From: Anaerolineales bacterium
Lineage (GTDB): Bacteria > Chloroflexota > Anaerolineae > Anaerolineales > Villigracilaceae
Reading direction: 5' to 3'
NCBI GenBank assembly: GCA_014379595.1
Contig: JACMLM010000060.1
Span: forward strand, 1 to 41,288
Length of the DNA: 41,288 nt
Below are positions 32,793-41,288 of the stretch, piece after piece. Position numbers and translations under genes: made by a program. Each line of letters begins with the position of its first letter. Within the stretch, counting starts at the first letter, position 1. The notes beneath the pieces were generated by a model. It was not told where the DNA came from and did not search any database. It was given only the letters and a program-made list of their open reading frames with translations.

Positions 32793-33785
32793 ATGCAAAT
32801 CACTCCTATCTTCAAAAAAGAAATTGTCAGTGAAAGCGGTAAGCTTACGGCAAAACAACGCCGCTTTGCATATACTGGCATTGTGCCTATCCTGCTTTAT
32901 ATGGGATTGTTCACATTATTTCCGATCCTTTGGGCAGTGGTTATGAGTTTCTTTAGCTACACTCCCATTCGCGAAGGGAGCTGGTTCCTTGGCCTTGGCG
33001 GACAGAATCCATTCGTTGGCATTGAAAATTACATTGAGTTGTTCACAGGTACAGGCAAGCCCGCAGAGGTATTCCGCCTCGCTGTAAGAAATACTTTTCT
33101 TTTCACTGCGCTTGTTCTTCCAATGAATCTTATTATCACATTGCCTCTTGCCGTTTTGCTTGAAAGTATCGGCGAAAGATTCAAGACCTTATTCCGCGCG
33201 ATCTATTTTCTCCCCACCATTTCATCTTCTGTCGCGCTCGTTATAATTTGGGATTATATGTATGCGCCTGGCTGGGGGTTGCTTAGTATTATGTTCAAGG
33301 CGGTTGGACTCGTGCCGCCGAAATCGTGGCTGCAAGATCCAAACACAATTTATTTTGGCGTCCCGCTTGCCATGCTTTGTGTTGTTATCGCGCATGTCTG
33401 GCAGGATTTTGGCTATAACCTTGTCATCTTTGTCGCTGCTCTGCAATCCATCCCGAAGACTTTACGTGAAGCTGCCCGCGTGGATGGGGCTAACATCTGG
33501 CAGGAATTCTGGCTCATTGTCGTTCCGCTTCTTCGTCGGACCGTTTTGTTGACCAGCGTTCTGACAGTGATTTCATCTCTTCAAGTTTTCGTCATCTTCC
33601 AGCTGCTCACGCGCGGCGGACCGAAGAATCAAACCCAAACCATGTTATTAAGCATTTACGAAAATGCCTTCCGCTTCGCAAACAATCTTGGACTCTCCGC
33701 CGCGATGTCCATGATCCTTTTTATCATTATTTTAATATTGACCGTTACTCAATTCCGCATTCTCAGAACGGAATGGGAGTATTAA
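32793..33785 (+). CDS. Sugar ABC transporter permease, MalF/UgpA-like
   Basis: A 330-residue permease with six helices and the EAA loop '[27 protein letters not shown]'. The start is the ATG at 32793 with AAAGGA upstream; the 26 in-frame codons before it overlap the hairpin region and are unlikely to be translated. It pairs with the next permease. No ATPase gene is present in the operon. Confidence 0.94.
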   Translation: MQITPIFKKEIVSESGKLTAKQRRFAYTGIVPILLYMGLFTLFPILWAVVMSFFSYTPIREGSWFLGLGGQNPFVGIENYIELFTGTGKPAEVFRLAVRNTFLFTALVLPMNLIITLPLAVLLESIGERFKTLFRAIYFLPTISSSVALVIIWDYMYAPGWGLLSIMFKAVGLVPPKSWLQDPNTIYFGVPLAMLCVVIAHVWQDFGYNLVIFVAALQSIPKTLREAARVDGANIWQEFWLIVVPLLRRTVLLTSVLTVISSLQVFVIFQLLTRGGPKNQTQTMLLSIYENAFRFANNLGLSAAMSMILFIIILILTVTQFRILRTEWEY

Positions 33786-33786
33786 G

Positions 33787-34641
33787 ATGACTACGGAAAC
33801 TCGAAAAAAACCTTCCATTGGCTTCATGCTCGGCAAATCTGGTGCATACGCCGTCCTCATTCTGGGCCTTGTAGCTACACTCCTGCCATTTTTTTATATT
33901 ATTGTCACATCTCTCAAGACAGACGCCGAACTTCGCCAAACTCCACCCGATTTCTTTTCGAAGGAACCAACACTCAAGCATTACATCACTATTCTTACAG
34001 ACGAAAAAATCCCACTTGCACGAAATCTATTTAACAGCATTTTTGTTTCCGTCTCGCGTGTGTTCATCACATTGTTTACCAGTTCATTCGCGGGTTATAT
34101 CTTTGCGAAATATCACTTCAAAGGAAAAAATCTTGCCTTTGGTGTCATCTTGATCCAGATCATGATTCCATTTCAAGTGGTCATGATCCCCAATTATTTA
34201 CTTGTTGTAAAACTAGGCCTTATTGATTCTCTTTGGGCACTCATCATTCCTGCCTTTGTAGATGCCTATGGCATTTTTATGATGAAACAATTTATCGAAT
34301 CTATGCCTGCCGAACTCATGGACGCCGCCCGCATTGACGGGGCAACTGAATTTGGTATTTATAGCAAAATTATCCTCCCACAAATGGGACCTGTGCTTGC
34401 TTCACTGGGCATCTTCACTTTCATGGCAACCTGGAATGATTATCTCTGGCCGCTGATTGTGCTCACCTCGCCAGAAAAACGCACGATTCCATTATTGGTG
34501 GTTTGGTTTCAAACGCAGCATGTGTCCAATCAAGGCCTTGTCCTCGCTGCGTCCATCTTAACTCTCCTGCCAATTTTCCTCGTTTACATTTTTCTCCAAC
34601 GCTGGATCGTGGATCAGGCGACTTCATCGGCATTTAAATGA
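33787..34641 (+). CDS. Sugar ABC transporter permease, MalG/UgpE-like
   Basis: A 284-residue permease with the CUT1 features '[17 protein letters not shown]', '[27 protein letters not shown]' and the EAA loop '[30 protein letters not shown]'. It starts 1 base after the partner permease. With the binding protein it makes a CUT1 importer that must borrow an MsmK-like ATPase encoded elsewhere. Confidence 0.95.
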   Translation: MTTETRKKPSIGFMLGKSGAYAVLILGLVATLLPFFYIIVTSLKTDAELRQTPPDFFSKEPTLKHYITILTDEKIPLARNLFNSIFVSVSRVFITLFTSSFAGYIFAKYHFKGKNLAFGVILIQIMIPFQVVMIPNYLLVVKLGLIDSLWALIIPAFVDAYGIFMMKQFIESMPAELMDAARIDGATEFGIYSKIILPQMGPVLASLGIFTFMATWNDYLWPLIVLTSPEKRTIPLLVVWFQTQHVSNQGLVLAASILTLLPIFLVYIFLQRWIVDQATSSAFK

Positions 34642-34642
34642 T

Positions 34643-36532
34643 ATGAATCAACTTATCTCTTTCCTACCTTCGACGTTGCTCAGGACATGCTTTCTTCTTT
34701 CATTTATGACTTCCTGCGCCTCGCCTCAAACTGGACCTGAGCCTGCTCCTGTTACCCATACATACGTTGCCTCTGACGCATTCATCCTCAACCCTGAGCG
34801 CGGATTCTTTACTCCATACACTTTGCCTAGTTCAGCAGGGTTCAGTGCAATTCGGATTACTGGCAATACACTTGTGCATCTCAACATTCGTTTGGATGAC
34901 TACCGCGAATCAGATATCCCTGAAGAAATTTTGCATGGGTTGCAAGTCAACTTTGAGGATGTTCGCGAAGCGGGAGTGAAAGCGATTATTCGCTTTGCAT
35001 ACAATCAAGGTCCGTTTCCAGATACTGAACCTGATGCAAGTAAATCCCAAATCCTAAAACATATCGAACAGTTGACTCCGTTGCTGCAAACCAATGCAGA
35101 TGTGATTGCATGGGTCGAAGCAGGTTTTATCGGCGCGTGGGGCGAATGGCACACATCCACAAATGGATTGGATAACATCACTGACAAACGCGAGATACTC
35201 AACGCGCTAATCGCGGCCATTCCAAATCGTTTTGTGCAAGTGCGTTACCCCGCCAATATTATTGAGATGTATCCAAACCCCGAAGATGCTGCTAGAGCGC
35301 GCGTAGCAAGTCACAACGATTGTTTTCTTTCAAGCGACACAGACGTTGGTACATATGAACGTGACGGCGTTATCACCATTGAACGTGATCTGGCTTATCT
35401 CTCTGAATTGACTCGCTTTACACCCATGAGCGGTGAATCTTGTGCGCCCAACCCGCCGCGCTCGGAATGTGCATCCGCTTTGCAGGAAATGGCGTTATTA
35501 CATTTCAGCGCTATCAATGAGGCCTATCACAAAGGTATTCTTCGTAGCTGGGAAGATGGTGGTTGTATGGAAGAGATCAATAACCGTATGGGTTATCGAT
35601 TCTTCATGACTGCTGCTGACTTTAATGAACAAGTTCAGCCTGGTGGGGTGCTCGATCTTACAGTTCATATAAATAATATTGGATTTGCTTCGATCATTAA
35701 TGAGCGTCCGCTATATGTTGCTCTCACAGGGCAAGATGCCTCTCCATATTTGGTGGAACTTGAAATAGACCCAAGAAGTTGGGAACCTGGAATGACACTG
35801 CTTAATACAAAACTTCATATTCCATCGAATGCAAAAGAGGGAGAATATCGTCTCGCGCTGTGGCTTCCTGATGGATATGAATCGTTGCGCAACAATCCAT
35901 TGTATGCAATTCGATTTGCGAATGAAAATACCTGGGATGAAGTAACTGGACAGAACGTGTTAGGAAATGTGTCTATAACAAAATCAGTGAGTGGAGAATA
36001 CGAGCGAGGCAATGAATTCAGTGTCATATCTGTAGAATCGGAAACTGCACGAGATATCCACTCTGTAAGTGAAGAGCCAACACCTGTATTTACAGCAACA
36101 CCTGTTTTAATAGCTAGCCCAGAATCTGTAAGCAATGAATCGGAGCTTATTTCAAATATACAGATTCTGAATCAAGATACATCCATGACCATTAAATTTG
36201 ATTTTGCGGGCAAGGTCGAAGACTATAATGGCTTTCAAGTTTTTCTAGATATTGATCAAGACCCAGCCACAGGTTTTTCATCCAATGGCATTGGTGCAGA
36301 CTATTTACTTGAGAATGATACTCTCAATGTTTATGCGGGCGAAGGCAGTGACTGGAATTGGTCGCCAACAAGCGATGAAATTCTTTTTGATAATTCTAAT
36401 AATGCAACTCAGTGGATTTTTGACAGCGCTGGGTTTGGAAAGCTCGCTGCAATTGACTTTGTTTGCCAGTTGGCGGATACAAACTGGGATACTGTATTTG
36501 TATCAGAAAAACAATCCTATACATTGAAATGA
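34643..36532 (+). CDS. DUF4874/DUF4832 lipoprotein with C-terminal beta domain
   Basis: A 629-residue exported protein (hydrophobic ~9-23, SCAS near C25). Residues ~45-200 resemble DUF4874 ('FILNPERGFFTPY', 'VIAWVEAGFIGAWGEWHTS'), a glycosidase-like barrel segment. ~200-450 is DUF4832-like ('YRFFMTAADFNEQVQPGGVLDLTVHINNIGFASIINERPLYV', a beta sandwich). ~500-629 is an extra beta domain ('GFQVFLDIDQDPATGFSSNGIGADYLLEND'), CBM-like in look. Such proteins are often found beside sugar importers and are presumed carbohydrate-active, but the activity is unproven. It is coupled to the upstream permease (1-base gap) and overlaps the DUF2723 gene (ATGA). Confidence 0.82.
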   Translation: MNQLISFLPSTLLRTCFLLSFMTSCASPQTGPEPAPVTHTYVASDAFILNPERGFFTPYTLPSSAGFSAIRITGNTLVHLNIRLDDYRESDIPEEILHGLQVNFEDVREAGVKAIIRFAYNQGPFPDTEPDASKSQILKHIEQLTPLLQTNADVIAWVEAGFIGAWGEWHTSTNGLDNITDKREILNALIAAIPNRFVQVRYPANIIEMYPNPEDAARARVASHNDCFLSSDTDVGTYERDGVITIERDLAYLSELTRFTPMSGESCAPNPPRSECASALQEMALLHFSAINEAYHKGILRSWEDGGCMEEINNRMGYRFFMTAADFNEQVQPGGVLDLTVHINNIGFASIINERPLYVALTGQDASPYLVELEIDPRSWEPGMTLLNTKLHIPSNAKEGEYRLALWLPDGYESLRNNPLYAIRFANENTWDEVTGQNVLGNVSITKSVSGEYERGNEFSVISVESETARDIHSVSEEPTPVFTATPVLIASPESVSNESELISNIQILNQDTSMTIKFDFAGKVEDYNGFQVFLDIDQDPATGFSSNGIGADYLLENDTLNVYAGEGSDWNWSPTSDEILFDNSNNATQWIFDSAGFGKLAAIDFVCQLADTNWDTVFVSEKQSYTLK

Positions 36533-38055
36533 AACGAACTGACGTTGGGATCGCCCTCTTGATTTTCATTGCTTCATTAATTCTTTATATCCGCACGCTT
36601 GCTCCATCTTTGCTGTATGGTGACTCGGCAGAGTTTCAAACAATCGCTTATACGTTAGGCATTGGGCATCCAACTGGCTATCCTGTATATATTCTGCTTG
36701 CAAAGTTATTCACGTTTCTGCCTTTCGGTGATGTTGCTTATCGAGTTAATTTACTCTCTGCAGTTGCCGCTGCGTTGACCATTTCACTCGTATATCTCAT
36801 TCTTCGTAAACTTGGTACATGGCAAATTCCTGCTATATTGAGTGTGTTCTTTCTGGCATTTGCAGAATTATTTTGGAAGCACGCATCCATTGCTGAGATA
36901 TACACTGTATCCGCTGCGTGCCTTGCTCTTATTATTTATGCAATTCTTGCTTGGAGAGGATCAGGAAATCCGCGCTGGCTCTTTGTAGCTGGAATTTTCG
37001 GTGGCTTGAGCTTGGGAATCCATACAACCGTGTCACTGAGTGGAATTTCGATCTTTCTTTATCTTGTTTTATCTACTCGTCAAAAAACTGACTGGATTCA
37101 AGCCTCCCTCGGCTCTATCCTTGGCCTCGTTATTTTTCTTTCATCTTTCCTCTTTCTTGATTACCTCAACGCCTCTGCTGGTTACTACAACACAGTCGTT
37201 TACCACGCGCTCAGTGTGTGGGGAATGACTCCCGCTGATTTTGACTCGCCATTTGAGCGACTCGCCTTTCTTTATTTTCCTCCCCAATTCAGCGGGCAAT
37301 TTTTGGCAGTTCCCAGTGAAATGATTATAGAACGTTTGAGGGATTTTTTCAGCGATGCATCTTGGAATATATGGATTGCCTTAATTGGCATAGCCTCTCT
37401 TTTTGTATCTCGAAAAAATTCTGTGTCTCGCTGGTGTGAAGCAATTTTGTTGTTTATTGCATTCTTCACCTTTCTTCTCTTTGCTGCCTCGTATGATGTA
37501 TATGACTATTACGTTTTTTATATCCCTGCAATTTTGATTTTAGTGATCGCCATTGGATTGGGATTTAACGCAATTGCCGAATTAATCTCAGCTATCCCGA
37601 AGATGCCAATCTTTATCCCTGGCATTGTCGTTAGTGTTTTGATCCTTGCAAGCTTATGGTTTTCATTCCCAAGCGCACTTTCTTCGTGGAAGAATCGCAC
37701 TCCGCCCATGATGGATGATTATGAAGGGCTGTTATTTGCTTTTCCAGATACACGCCGCATTGAAGCAGAATTAATACTAAATGATATTGAAGATAATGCC
37801 ATTATCTTTACTGATTGGGATGCTGCTTATAATTTTTATTATGTAGCCCATGTTTTGCAAGGCAGGACAGAAATGGATTTCCATGAAACTTATCCACAGG
37901 AAGATATGAGCGGACTTGCAGATTCCACGCTTGCCTATATTGAAGCCAATATTGATATGCGTCCCATTTACTTCACGGAGTCTCCGTCAGAGTTGGTAGC
38001 ATTTTATAAGATAACGAGAGCAGGCTCGGGCTTGTTCCGAATCGCAGAAAGATAA
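36529..38055 (+). CDS. DUF2723-family membrane protein (GT-C-like)
   Basis: A 508-residue polytopic protein with about eleven helices. The N-terminal 'LAPSLLYGDSAEFQTIAYTLGIGHPTGYPVYILLAKLFTFLPFGDVAYRVNLLSAV' is the DUF2723 signature; the acidic pair GDSAEF is the likely catalytic or metal site of a GT-C fold. A C-terminal soluble domain (~395-508) follows. The start is the ATG at 36529, overlapping the upstream stop codon; an upstream in-frame codon at 36463 would overlap that gene. Homologues are suspected protein O-mannosyl/glycosyltransferases. It may glycosylate the exported proteins encoded on either side. Confidence 0.85.
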   Translation: MKRTDVGIALLIFIASLILYIRTLAPSLLYGDSAEFQTIAYTLGIGHPTGYPVYILLAKLFTFLPFGDVAYRVNLLSAVAAALTISLVYLILRKLGTWQIPAILSVFFLAFAELFWKHASIAEIYTVSAACLALIIYAILAWRGSGNPRWLFVAGIFGGLSLGIHTTVSLSGISIFLYLVLSTRQKTDWIQASLGSILGLVIFLSSFLFLDYLNASAGYYNTVVYHALSVWGMTPADFDSPFERLAFLYFPPQFSGQFLAVPSEMIIERLRDFFSDASWNIWIALIGIASLFVSRKNSVSRWCEAILLFIAFFTFLLFAASYDVYDYYVFYIPAILILVIAIGLGFNAIAELISAIPKMPIFIPGIVVSVLILASLWFSFPSALSSWKNRTPPMMDDYEGLLFAFPDTRRIEAELILNDIEDNAIIFTDWDAAYNFYYVAHVLQGRTEMDFHETYPQEDMSGLADSTLAYIEANIDMRPIYFTESPSELVAFYKITRAGSGLFRIAER

Positions 38056-38137
38056 ATCCAACATGGAGGTGAAGCGAATCAACATTCAGATCGAAATGCT
38101 TTTGTTGTTGCGAGCGGCGGGGTGCGTCCATTGACCA

Positions 38138-38179
38138 GCTGTGTTCCCTGTCTGGCATGCGGAAACGCGATGTCACAGC
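38138..38179 (+). other. Structured leader before the beta-helix gene, candidate cis-acting RNA
   Basis: The 151-base gap is more G/C-rich than its surroundings. A 6-bp stem GCTGTG/CACAGC (38138-38143/38174-38179) encloses a second hairpin CATGCG-GAAA-CGC(G)ATG with a GNRA tetraloop. A 23-codon ORF (38064-38135) without a ribosome site precedes it. No known riboswitch consensus that I recall fits. Confidence 0.3.
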
Positions 38180-38206
38180 GGTCTTATTCAAGTCTAGAGG
38201 ACAATC

Positions 38207-40330
38207 ATGAAACGTAATTTAGTTTTCTCGATATGTACGATTTTGGCGTTGTTGGTGGGTTCGCTTGCCATGCCTTCGCCAGCCTCAGCGGCTTCCAGCA
38301 CCCTTCTGCCTGTTTCATATACCACCACCAGCGGTGGCAGCGGAGGACAGCCCGTTGCAAACCTGACCGTGCAGGATCAATCAGGTTCGCAAAATAACTG
38401 GAATAAATACGTTGAGTTCACCACGCCCGGCACGAATACATATGCGGGCTATCGCACGTACACTGTACCTGGTTCAATAACTCCGTCGTCCATTACTGCA
38501 ATTCAAGTGGCCGCGAACTTTTTAGGGCCAGCGCCTGCACAACAAACTTGGACATGGAAAATATACAACTGGAACACATCTGCATGGGTGACGCTGGGTG
38601 CAAACTCAGGTAACAGTTGGAGCGCATGGAAACTATTCACGTTCAACGCAACTGGCACGATGTCAAATTATGTCAACGGCTCAAATCAGATTCGGATTCA
38701 ATTAGTATCAAACAACACTTCTGATAATTCTGACCTTGACTACGAAGCAGTTACGTTGACATATACCAGCGGCGCTACCGCGACACCGACAACGGTTCCA
38801 CCAACTGCAACATTTACTCCCGTTGGGCCTACCGCCACATTTACTTCCATTCCGCCAACAGCTACATTCACTTCAATTCCGCCAACCAACACACCCACAG
38901 CCACTCCTCCAGCAGGAACATGCACACACTTTGTAGCAACTAACGGACTTGACACCAATAACGGCACATCCATCAGCACGCCGTGGAAGACCGTGCAAAA
39001 AGCTGCTACATCCGCTGTGGCTGGGAACATCGTTTGTGTACGCGGTGGAACATACAATGAGAAAGTGACACTGAATGCATCTGGCACAGCTGGTGCTTAC
39101 ATCACCTTTCAAAATTACACAGGCGAAACCCCGATTCTAGACGGCACAGGCATCACAGTCCCTGCGGCAGATAATGGAATGGTCTTTATTCAGGATAAAT
39201 CCTATATTGTATTCAAGGGTTTTGAAATTCAGAATTACAAGACAACTGCCAGTGGTCGCGTGCCGATCGGTATTCGTATTGTAGGCACGGCACACCATAT
39301 CGAAATTCGTAACAATAAAATTCACCACATCGAACATAATCGCACTTCAGCAAGTGGAACCGACGCACATGGGATTGCTGTGCATGGCACGTCAGGTACA
39401 ACCGCACTTGACCAGATCATCATTGATGGCAATCAACTCTACAATTTGAAGCTAGGTTCATCCGAAGCATTGGTTATAAATGGTAACGTGACCAACTGGC
39501 AAGTGACGAATAACATTATCCACGATGTTAACAACATTGGCATTGATGCTATTGGCGCCGAAGGTACTGCTCCCGCCAATGACCAGGCACGCAATGGTTT
39601 GATCGCCTATAATGATGTGTACAACATCAATACGGCTGGCAATGTTGCTTATGGCAATGAGCGAAGCGGAGGCTGTATCTATGTGGATGGCGGCACCCAA
39701 ATTATCATTGAATATAACAAGGCTCATAACTGCAACATCGGTGTTGAAATTGCCAGTGAATGGCCCGGTAAATCCACCAGTTTTGTCACGGTCCGCAATA
39801 ACTTCATTTACAACAACACAGATGCTGGCATTGCCATGGGCGGTTATGATACAGGGCGTGGCTCCACTGAAAACTGCGTGATTGTCAATAATACGCTTTA
39901 TAACAACGCCACAATTGCTGATGCCTGGGGCAGTGAATTGTATGTTCAATATGATACACGTAACAATATTATCAAGAACAACATCTTCCAGGCCAAGAGC
40001 GGAATGCCATACATCCTGAGTTGGAGTCCTGTCATGACCAACAATGTGATGAATAACAATCTTTTCTATAACGGCACGACCTGGCAATGGAAGAACGTGA
40101 ATTACGCTACCTTCGCTGCTTATCAATCTGGTACAGGCAATGATGCAAACGGACTCAATAATGTCAATCCGTTGCTTGTCAACGCGGGAGCAGGCGATCT
40201 GCATTTGCAAGCGGGCTCTCCTGCTATAAATACCGGTCAGACTATCTCTGAAGCTGGCAGTTTGGACATTGATGGTCAGGTTCGTGTACAAGGTCCATCT
40301 ATTGATATGGGTGCAGACGAAAAACAGTAA
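38207..40330 (+). CDS. Secreted right-handed parallel beta-helix protein
   Basis: A 707-residue exported protein. It has a signal peptide (1-~28, cleavage after ASA) and an N-terminal beta domain (~30-188) that may bind carbohydrate. A Thr/Pro linker with PPTATFT repeats lies at ~190-238. The DUF1565/beta-helix region is ~240-690: 'CTHFVATNGLDTNNGTSISTPWKTVQKA', 'NIVCVRGGTYNEKVTL', then Asn-rich rungs such as 'IRNNKIHHI' and 'VTNNIIHDV'. The end 'LDIDGQVRVQGPSIDMGADE' is the usual terminal cap of such proteins. Many are polysaccharide lyases, glycosidases or epimerases, but no catalytic set can be named. GAGG lies about 9 bases upstream. The last codons lie in an 18-bp direct repeat. Confidence 0.88.
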   Translation: MKRNLVFSICTILALLVGSLAMPSPASAASSTLLPVSYTTTSGGSGGQPVANLTVQDQSGSQNNWNKYVEFTTPGTNTYAGYRTYTVPGSITPSSITAIQVAANFLGPAPAQQTWTWKIYNWNTSAWVTLGANSGNSWSAWKLFTFNATGTMSNYVNGSNQIRIQLVSNNTSDNSDLDYEAVTLTYTSGATATPTTVPPTATFTPVGPTATFTSIPPTATFTSIPPTNTPTATPPAGTCTHFVATNGLDTNNGTSISTPWKTVQKAATSAVAGNIVCVRGGTYNEKVTLNASGTAGAYITFQNYTGETPILDGTGITVPAADNGMVFIQDKSYIVFKGFEIQNYKTTASGRVPIGIRIVGTAHHIEIRNNKIHHIEHNRTSASGTDAHGIAVHGTSGTTALDQIIIDGNQLYNLKLGSSEALVINGNVTNWQVTNNIIHDVNNIGIDAIGAEGTAPANDQARNGLIAYNDVYNINTAGNVAYGNERSGGCIYVDGGTQIIIEYNKAHNCNIGVEIASEWPGKSTSFVTVRNNFIYNNTDAGIAMGGYDTGRGSTENCVIVNNTLYNNATIADAWGSELYVQYDTRNNIIKNNIFQAKSGMPYILSWSPVMTNNVMNNNLFYNGTTWQWKNVNYATFAAYQSGTGNDANGLNNVNPLLVNAGAGDLHLQAGSPAINTGQTISEAGSLDIDGQVRVQGPSIDMGADEKQ

Positions 40331-40435
40331 TAGAATTCTTGCATAAGTATATTTATTAACTGTTTTTTCGGCAGTTGTACTGCCGAACCGTCAGCAGTAC
40401 AACTGCCGACGGAACAAAGACGAAAAACAGTAATA
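40315..40435 (+). repeat. Pair of 18-bp direct repeats (40315-40332 and 40418-40435)
   Basis: Both copies read AGACGAAAAACAGTAATA; the first contains the beta-helix stop codon and is 103 bases from the second. Weaker similarity continues after each copy (TAATA...TTC/ATTCATAAG). The segment between holds a long perfect hairpin, so a local duplication or insertion has occurred here. Confidence 0.85.
40369..40408. repeat. Perfect 15-bp inverted repeat between the direct repeats
   Basis: Arms CGGCAGTTGTACTGC and GCAGTACAACTGCCG with a 10-base loop. A T run lies before it and none after on the plus strand, so it is not a normal terminator for the beta-helix gene. Confidence 0.8.
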
Positions 40436-40451
40436 AAGTATTCATAAGAAA

Positions 40452-40481
40452 ATGGGGCAGGCTTAACAAAGCCTGCCCCAT
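40452..40481 (+). terminator. Strong hairpin just before the GH4 gene (possible terminator or 5' stabiliser)
   Basis: A 13-bp stem ATGGGGCAGGCTT / AAGCCTGCCCCAT with a tiny loop. No T run follows (TAAAAC instead), and the ribosome site of the GH4 gene starts only ~6 bases later. It may end beta-helix transcripts weakly or shape the GH4 5' leader. Confidence 0.5.
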
Positions 40482-40500
40482 AAAACAAAGGAGCACAATA

Positions 40501-41288
40501 TGACGAAAATCACATTCATCGGCGCGGGCAGTCTCGGATTCACATCCGAACTCGTGCGCGACATCCTCACTTTTCCGCTTTTGGAAGATGCCACCATCTC
40601 ATTGATGGACATAAATTCTGAACGGCTTGAATGGGCAAAAAAGGGAGTCGAAAAATTGATCGCGGCTGGCAACCGTCCTGCAAAAGTGGAAGCGTCAACA
40701 GATCGAGCAGTTGCGCTCAAAGGCGCAGACGTTGTATTGACTACAATCCTTGCAGGCTCAACGGAAGTCTGGCGGCATGATATTGAAATCCCCAAAAAAT
40801 ATGGTGTAGATATCAATGTTGGTGACACACGCGGACCCAGCGGAATATTCCGCTTTTTGCGAACAATCAACCCCATGCTGGATATTGTGCGCGATATGGA
40901 AAAATATTGCCCGAATGCAATGTTGTTGAATTACACCAATCCAATGGCAATGCTGTGTGCCGCGCTTCAACGACAGACATTTATTCAAGTCACTGGCTTA
41001 TGTCATTCCGTGCAAGGTACAGCCATGATGCTCGCCGAATGGATCGGTGCGCCGTTCCATGAAATTGATTATCTGTGCGCGGGTATTAATCATCAGGCTT
41101 GGTATCTCGAATATAAGTGGAATGGCGTGGATGCGTATCCGCTGATACATAAAGCGATCACGGAGCGGCCTGAAATTTATAATCATGAACAAGTCCGCAA
41201 TGAAATGTATCTCGCGATTGGAAAATATGTCACCGAATCAAGCGGGCATAACTCTGAATACAATCCCTGGTTCCGTAAACGCCCTGAC
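40501..41288 (+). CDS. GH4 glycosidase, alpha-galactosidase (MelA)-like, 5' part
   Basis: The first 262 codons are present; the gene runs off the window edge. Family GH4 features are the NAD-binding '[21 protein letters not shown]' (3-23), '[10 protein letters not shown]', '[17 protein letters not shown]', '[16 protein letters not shown]' and the metal-site segments 'GLCHSVQGT' (Cys ligand) and '[13 protein letters not shown]' (His ligand). GH4 enzymes cleave alpha- or beta-glycosides by an oxidation-elimination mechanism with NAD+ and Mn2+ in the cytoplasm. The LCHSVQ and INHQAW wording points to the MelA/AglA side rather than 6-phospho-beta-glucosidases. AAAGGAG lies before the ATG. It would split disaccharides brought in by the importer. 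Confidence 0.9.

Noticed and set aside
38138-38179. A c-di-GMP or other known riboswitch
   Set aside because: A GAAA-capped hairpin is present, but the conserved core sequences I know for these classes are not.
39458-40291. A 277-codon open frame on the minus strand
   Set aside because: It lies fully antisense to the beta-helix gene, has no domain or ribosome site, and is explained by the Asn-rich repeated codons of that gene.
40369-40408. Rho-independent terminator of the beta-helix gene
   Set aside because: The T run lies before, not after, the hairpin on the plus strand, and the flanking direct repeat points to an inserted element.
1-41288. CRISPR array, prophage or integrative element
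   Set aside because: No regularly spaced repeats with unique spacers, and no integrase, transposase, capsid or portal genes.

Overview
The window looks like chromosome from a Chloroflexota bacterium, most likely class Anaerolineae. This is an inference from style, not from a marker phylogeny. The secreted proteins carry long Pro/Thr-rich 'PTAT/PPTATFT' linkers after lipoboxes, coding is dense at moderate G+C, and many short palindromic elements sit between genes. The tRNA-Pro does not encode its CCA end. I see no phage, plasmid, transposase or CRISPR.

Left part (1-6441). After the 3' end of a ribosomal protein bL25 gene and its terminator, a leftward series follows: a NudL-like Nudix hydrolase, a helical-repeat/zinc-ribbon protein, TrmI tRNA methyltransferase, a PrsW-type intramembrane protease, a lipoprotein fusing a DsbA-like domain (active site SxxC) to a cyclophilin, and a membrane-anchored HExxH metallopeptidase. 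Several of these act on envelope proteins. At least three unrelated palindromic repeat elements lie between them.

Rightward block (6656-13264). A MacA/MacB-like adaptor-ATPase-permease set with an SH3b lipoprotein is followed by an M32 carboxypeptidase, a second lipoprotein and tRNA-Pro(CGG). A bidirectional terminator closes the block.

Leftward block (13440-23816). A tightly overlapping surface-glycan-type cassette contains an NTP_transf_5-like nucleotidyltransferase, a Wzx-like flippase, an HprK-like kinase and a DUF2142 membrane protein. The kinase and nucleotidyltransferase types are known from lasso-peptide tailoring, but no lasso core genes are present. Next comes a dipeptide-type ABC importer (binding protein, two permeases, no ATPase) with an embedded small-molecule phosphotransferase gene, then a short cis-prenyltransferase paralogue. 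Near-identical 34-bp sites lie upstream of both the importer and the prenyltransferase.

Right part (23938-41288, rightward). An ECF sigma/anti-sigma pair precedes manA, a ChbG/YdjC deacetylase, a BadF-type sugar kinase, a DeoR-family regulator, an amidohydrolase-2 enzyme, a GlmS-type SIS isomerase/deaminase and a sugar ABC importer (again no ATPase). DUF4874/DUF4832 and DUF2723 proteins, a secreted beta-helix protein and a GH4 glycosidase cut by the window edge follow. The simplest reading is uptake and catabolism of an acetylated amino sugar or amino-sugar glycan without recognisable NagA or classical NagB. Four ATGATTG-like heptamers, spaced one per helical turn between the DeoR gene's promoter and its start codon, look like its operator.

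Best candidates for something undescribed: the amino-sugar operon with its phased operator, the kinase/nucleotidyltransferase/flippase cassette, the SxxC thioredoxin-fold/cyclophilin fusion, and the paired 34-bp sites. No stretch longer than about 300 bases lacks a gene.
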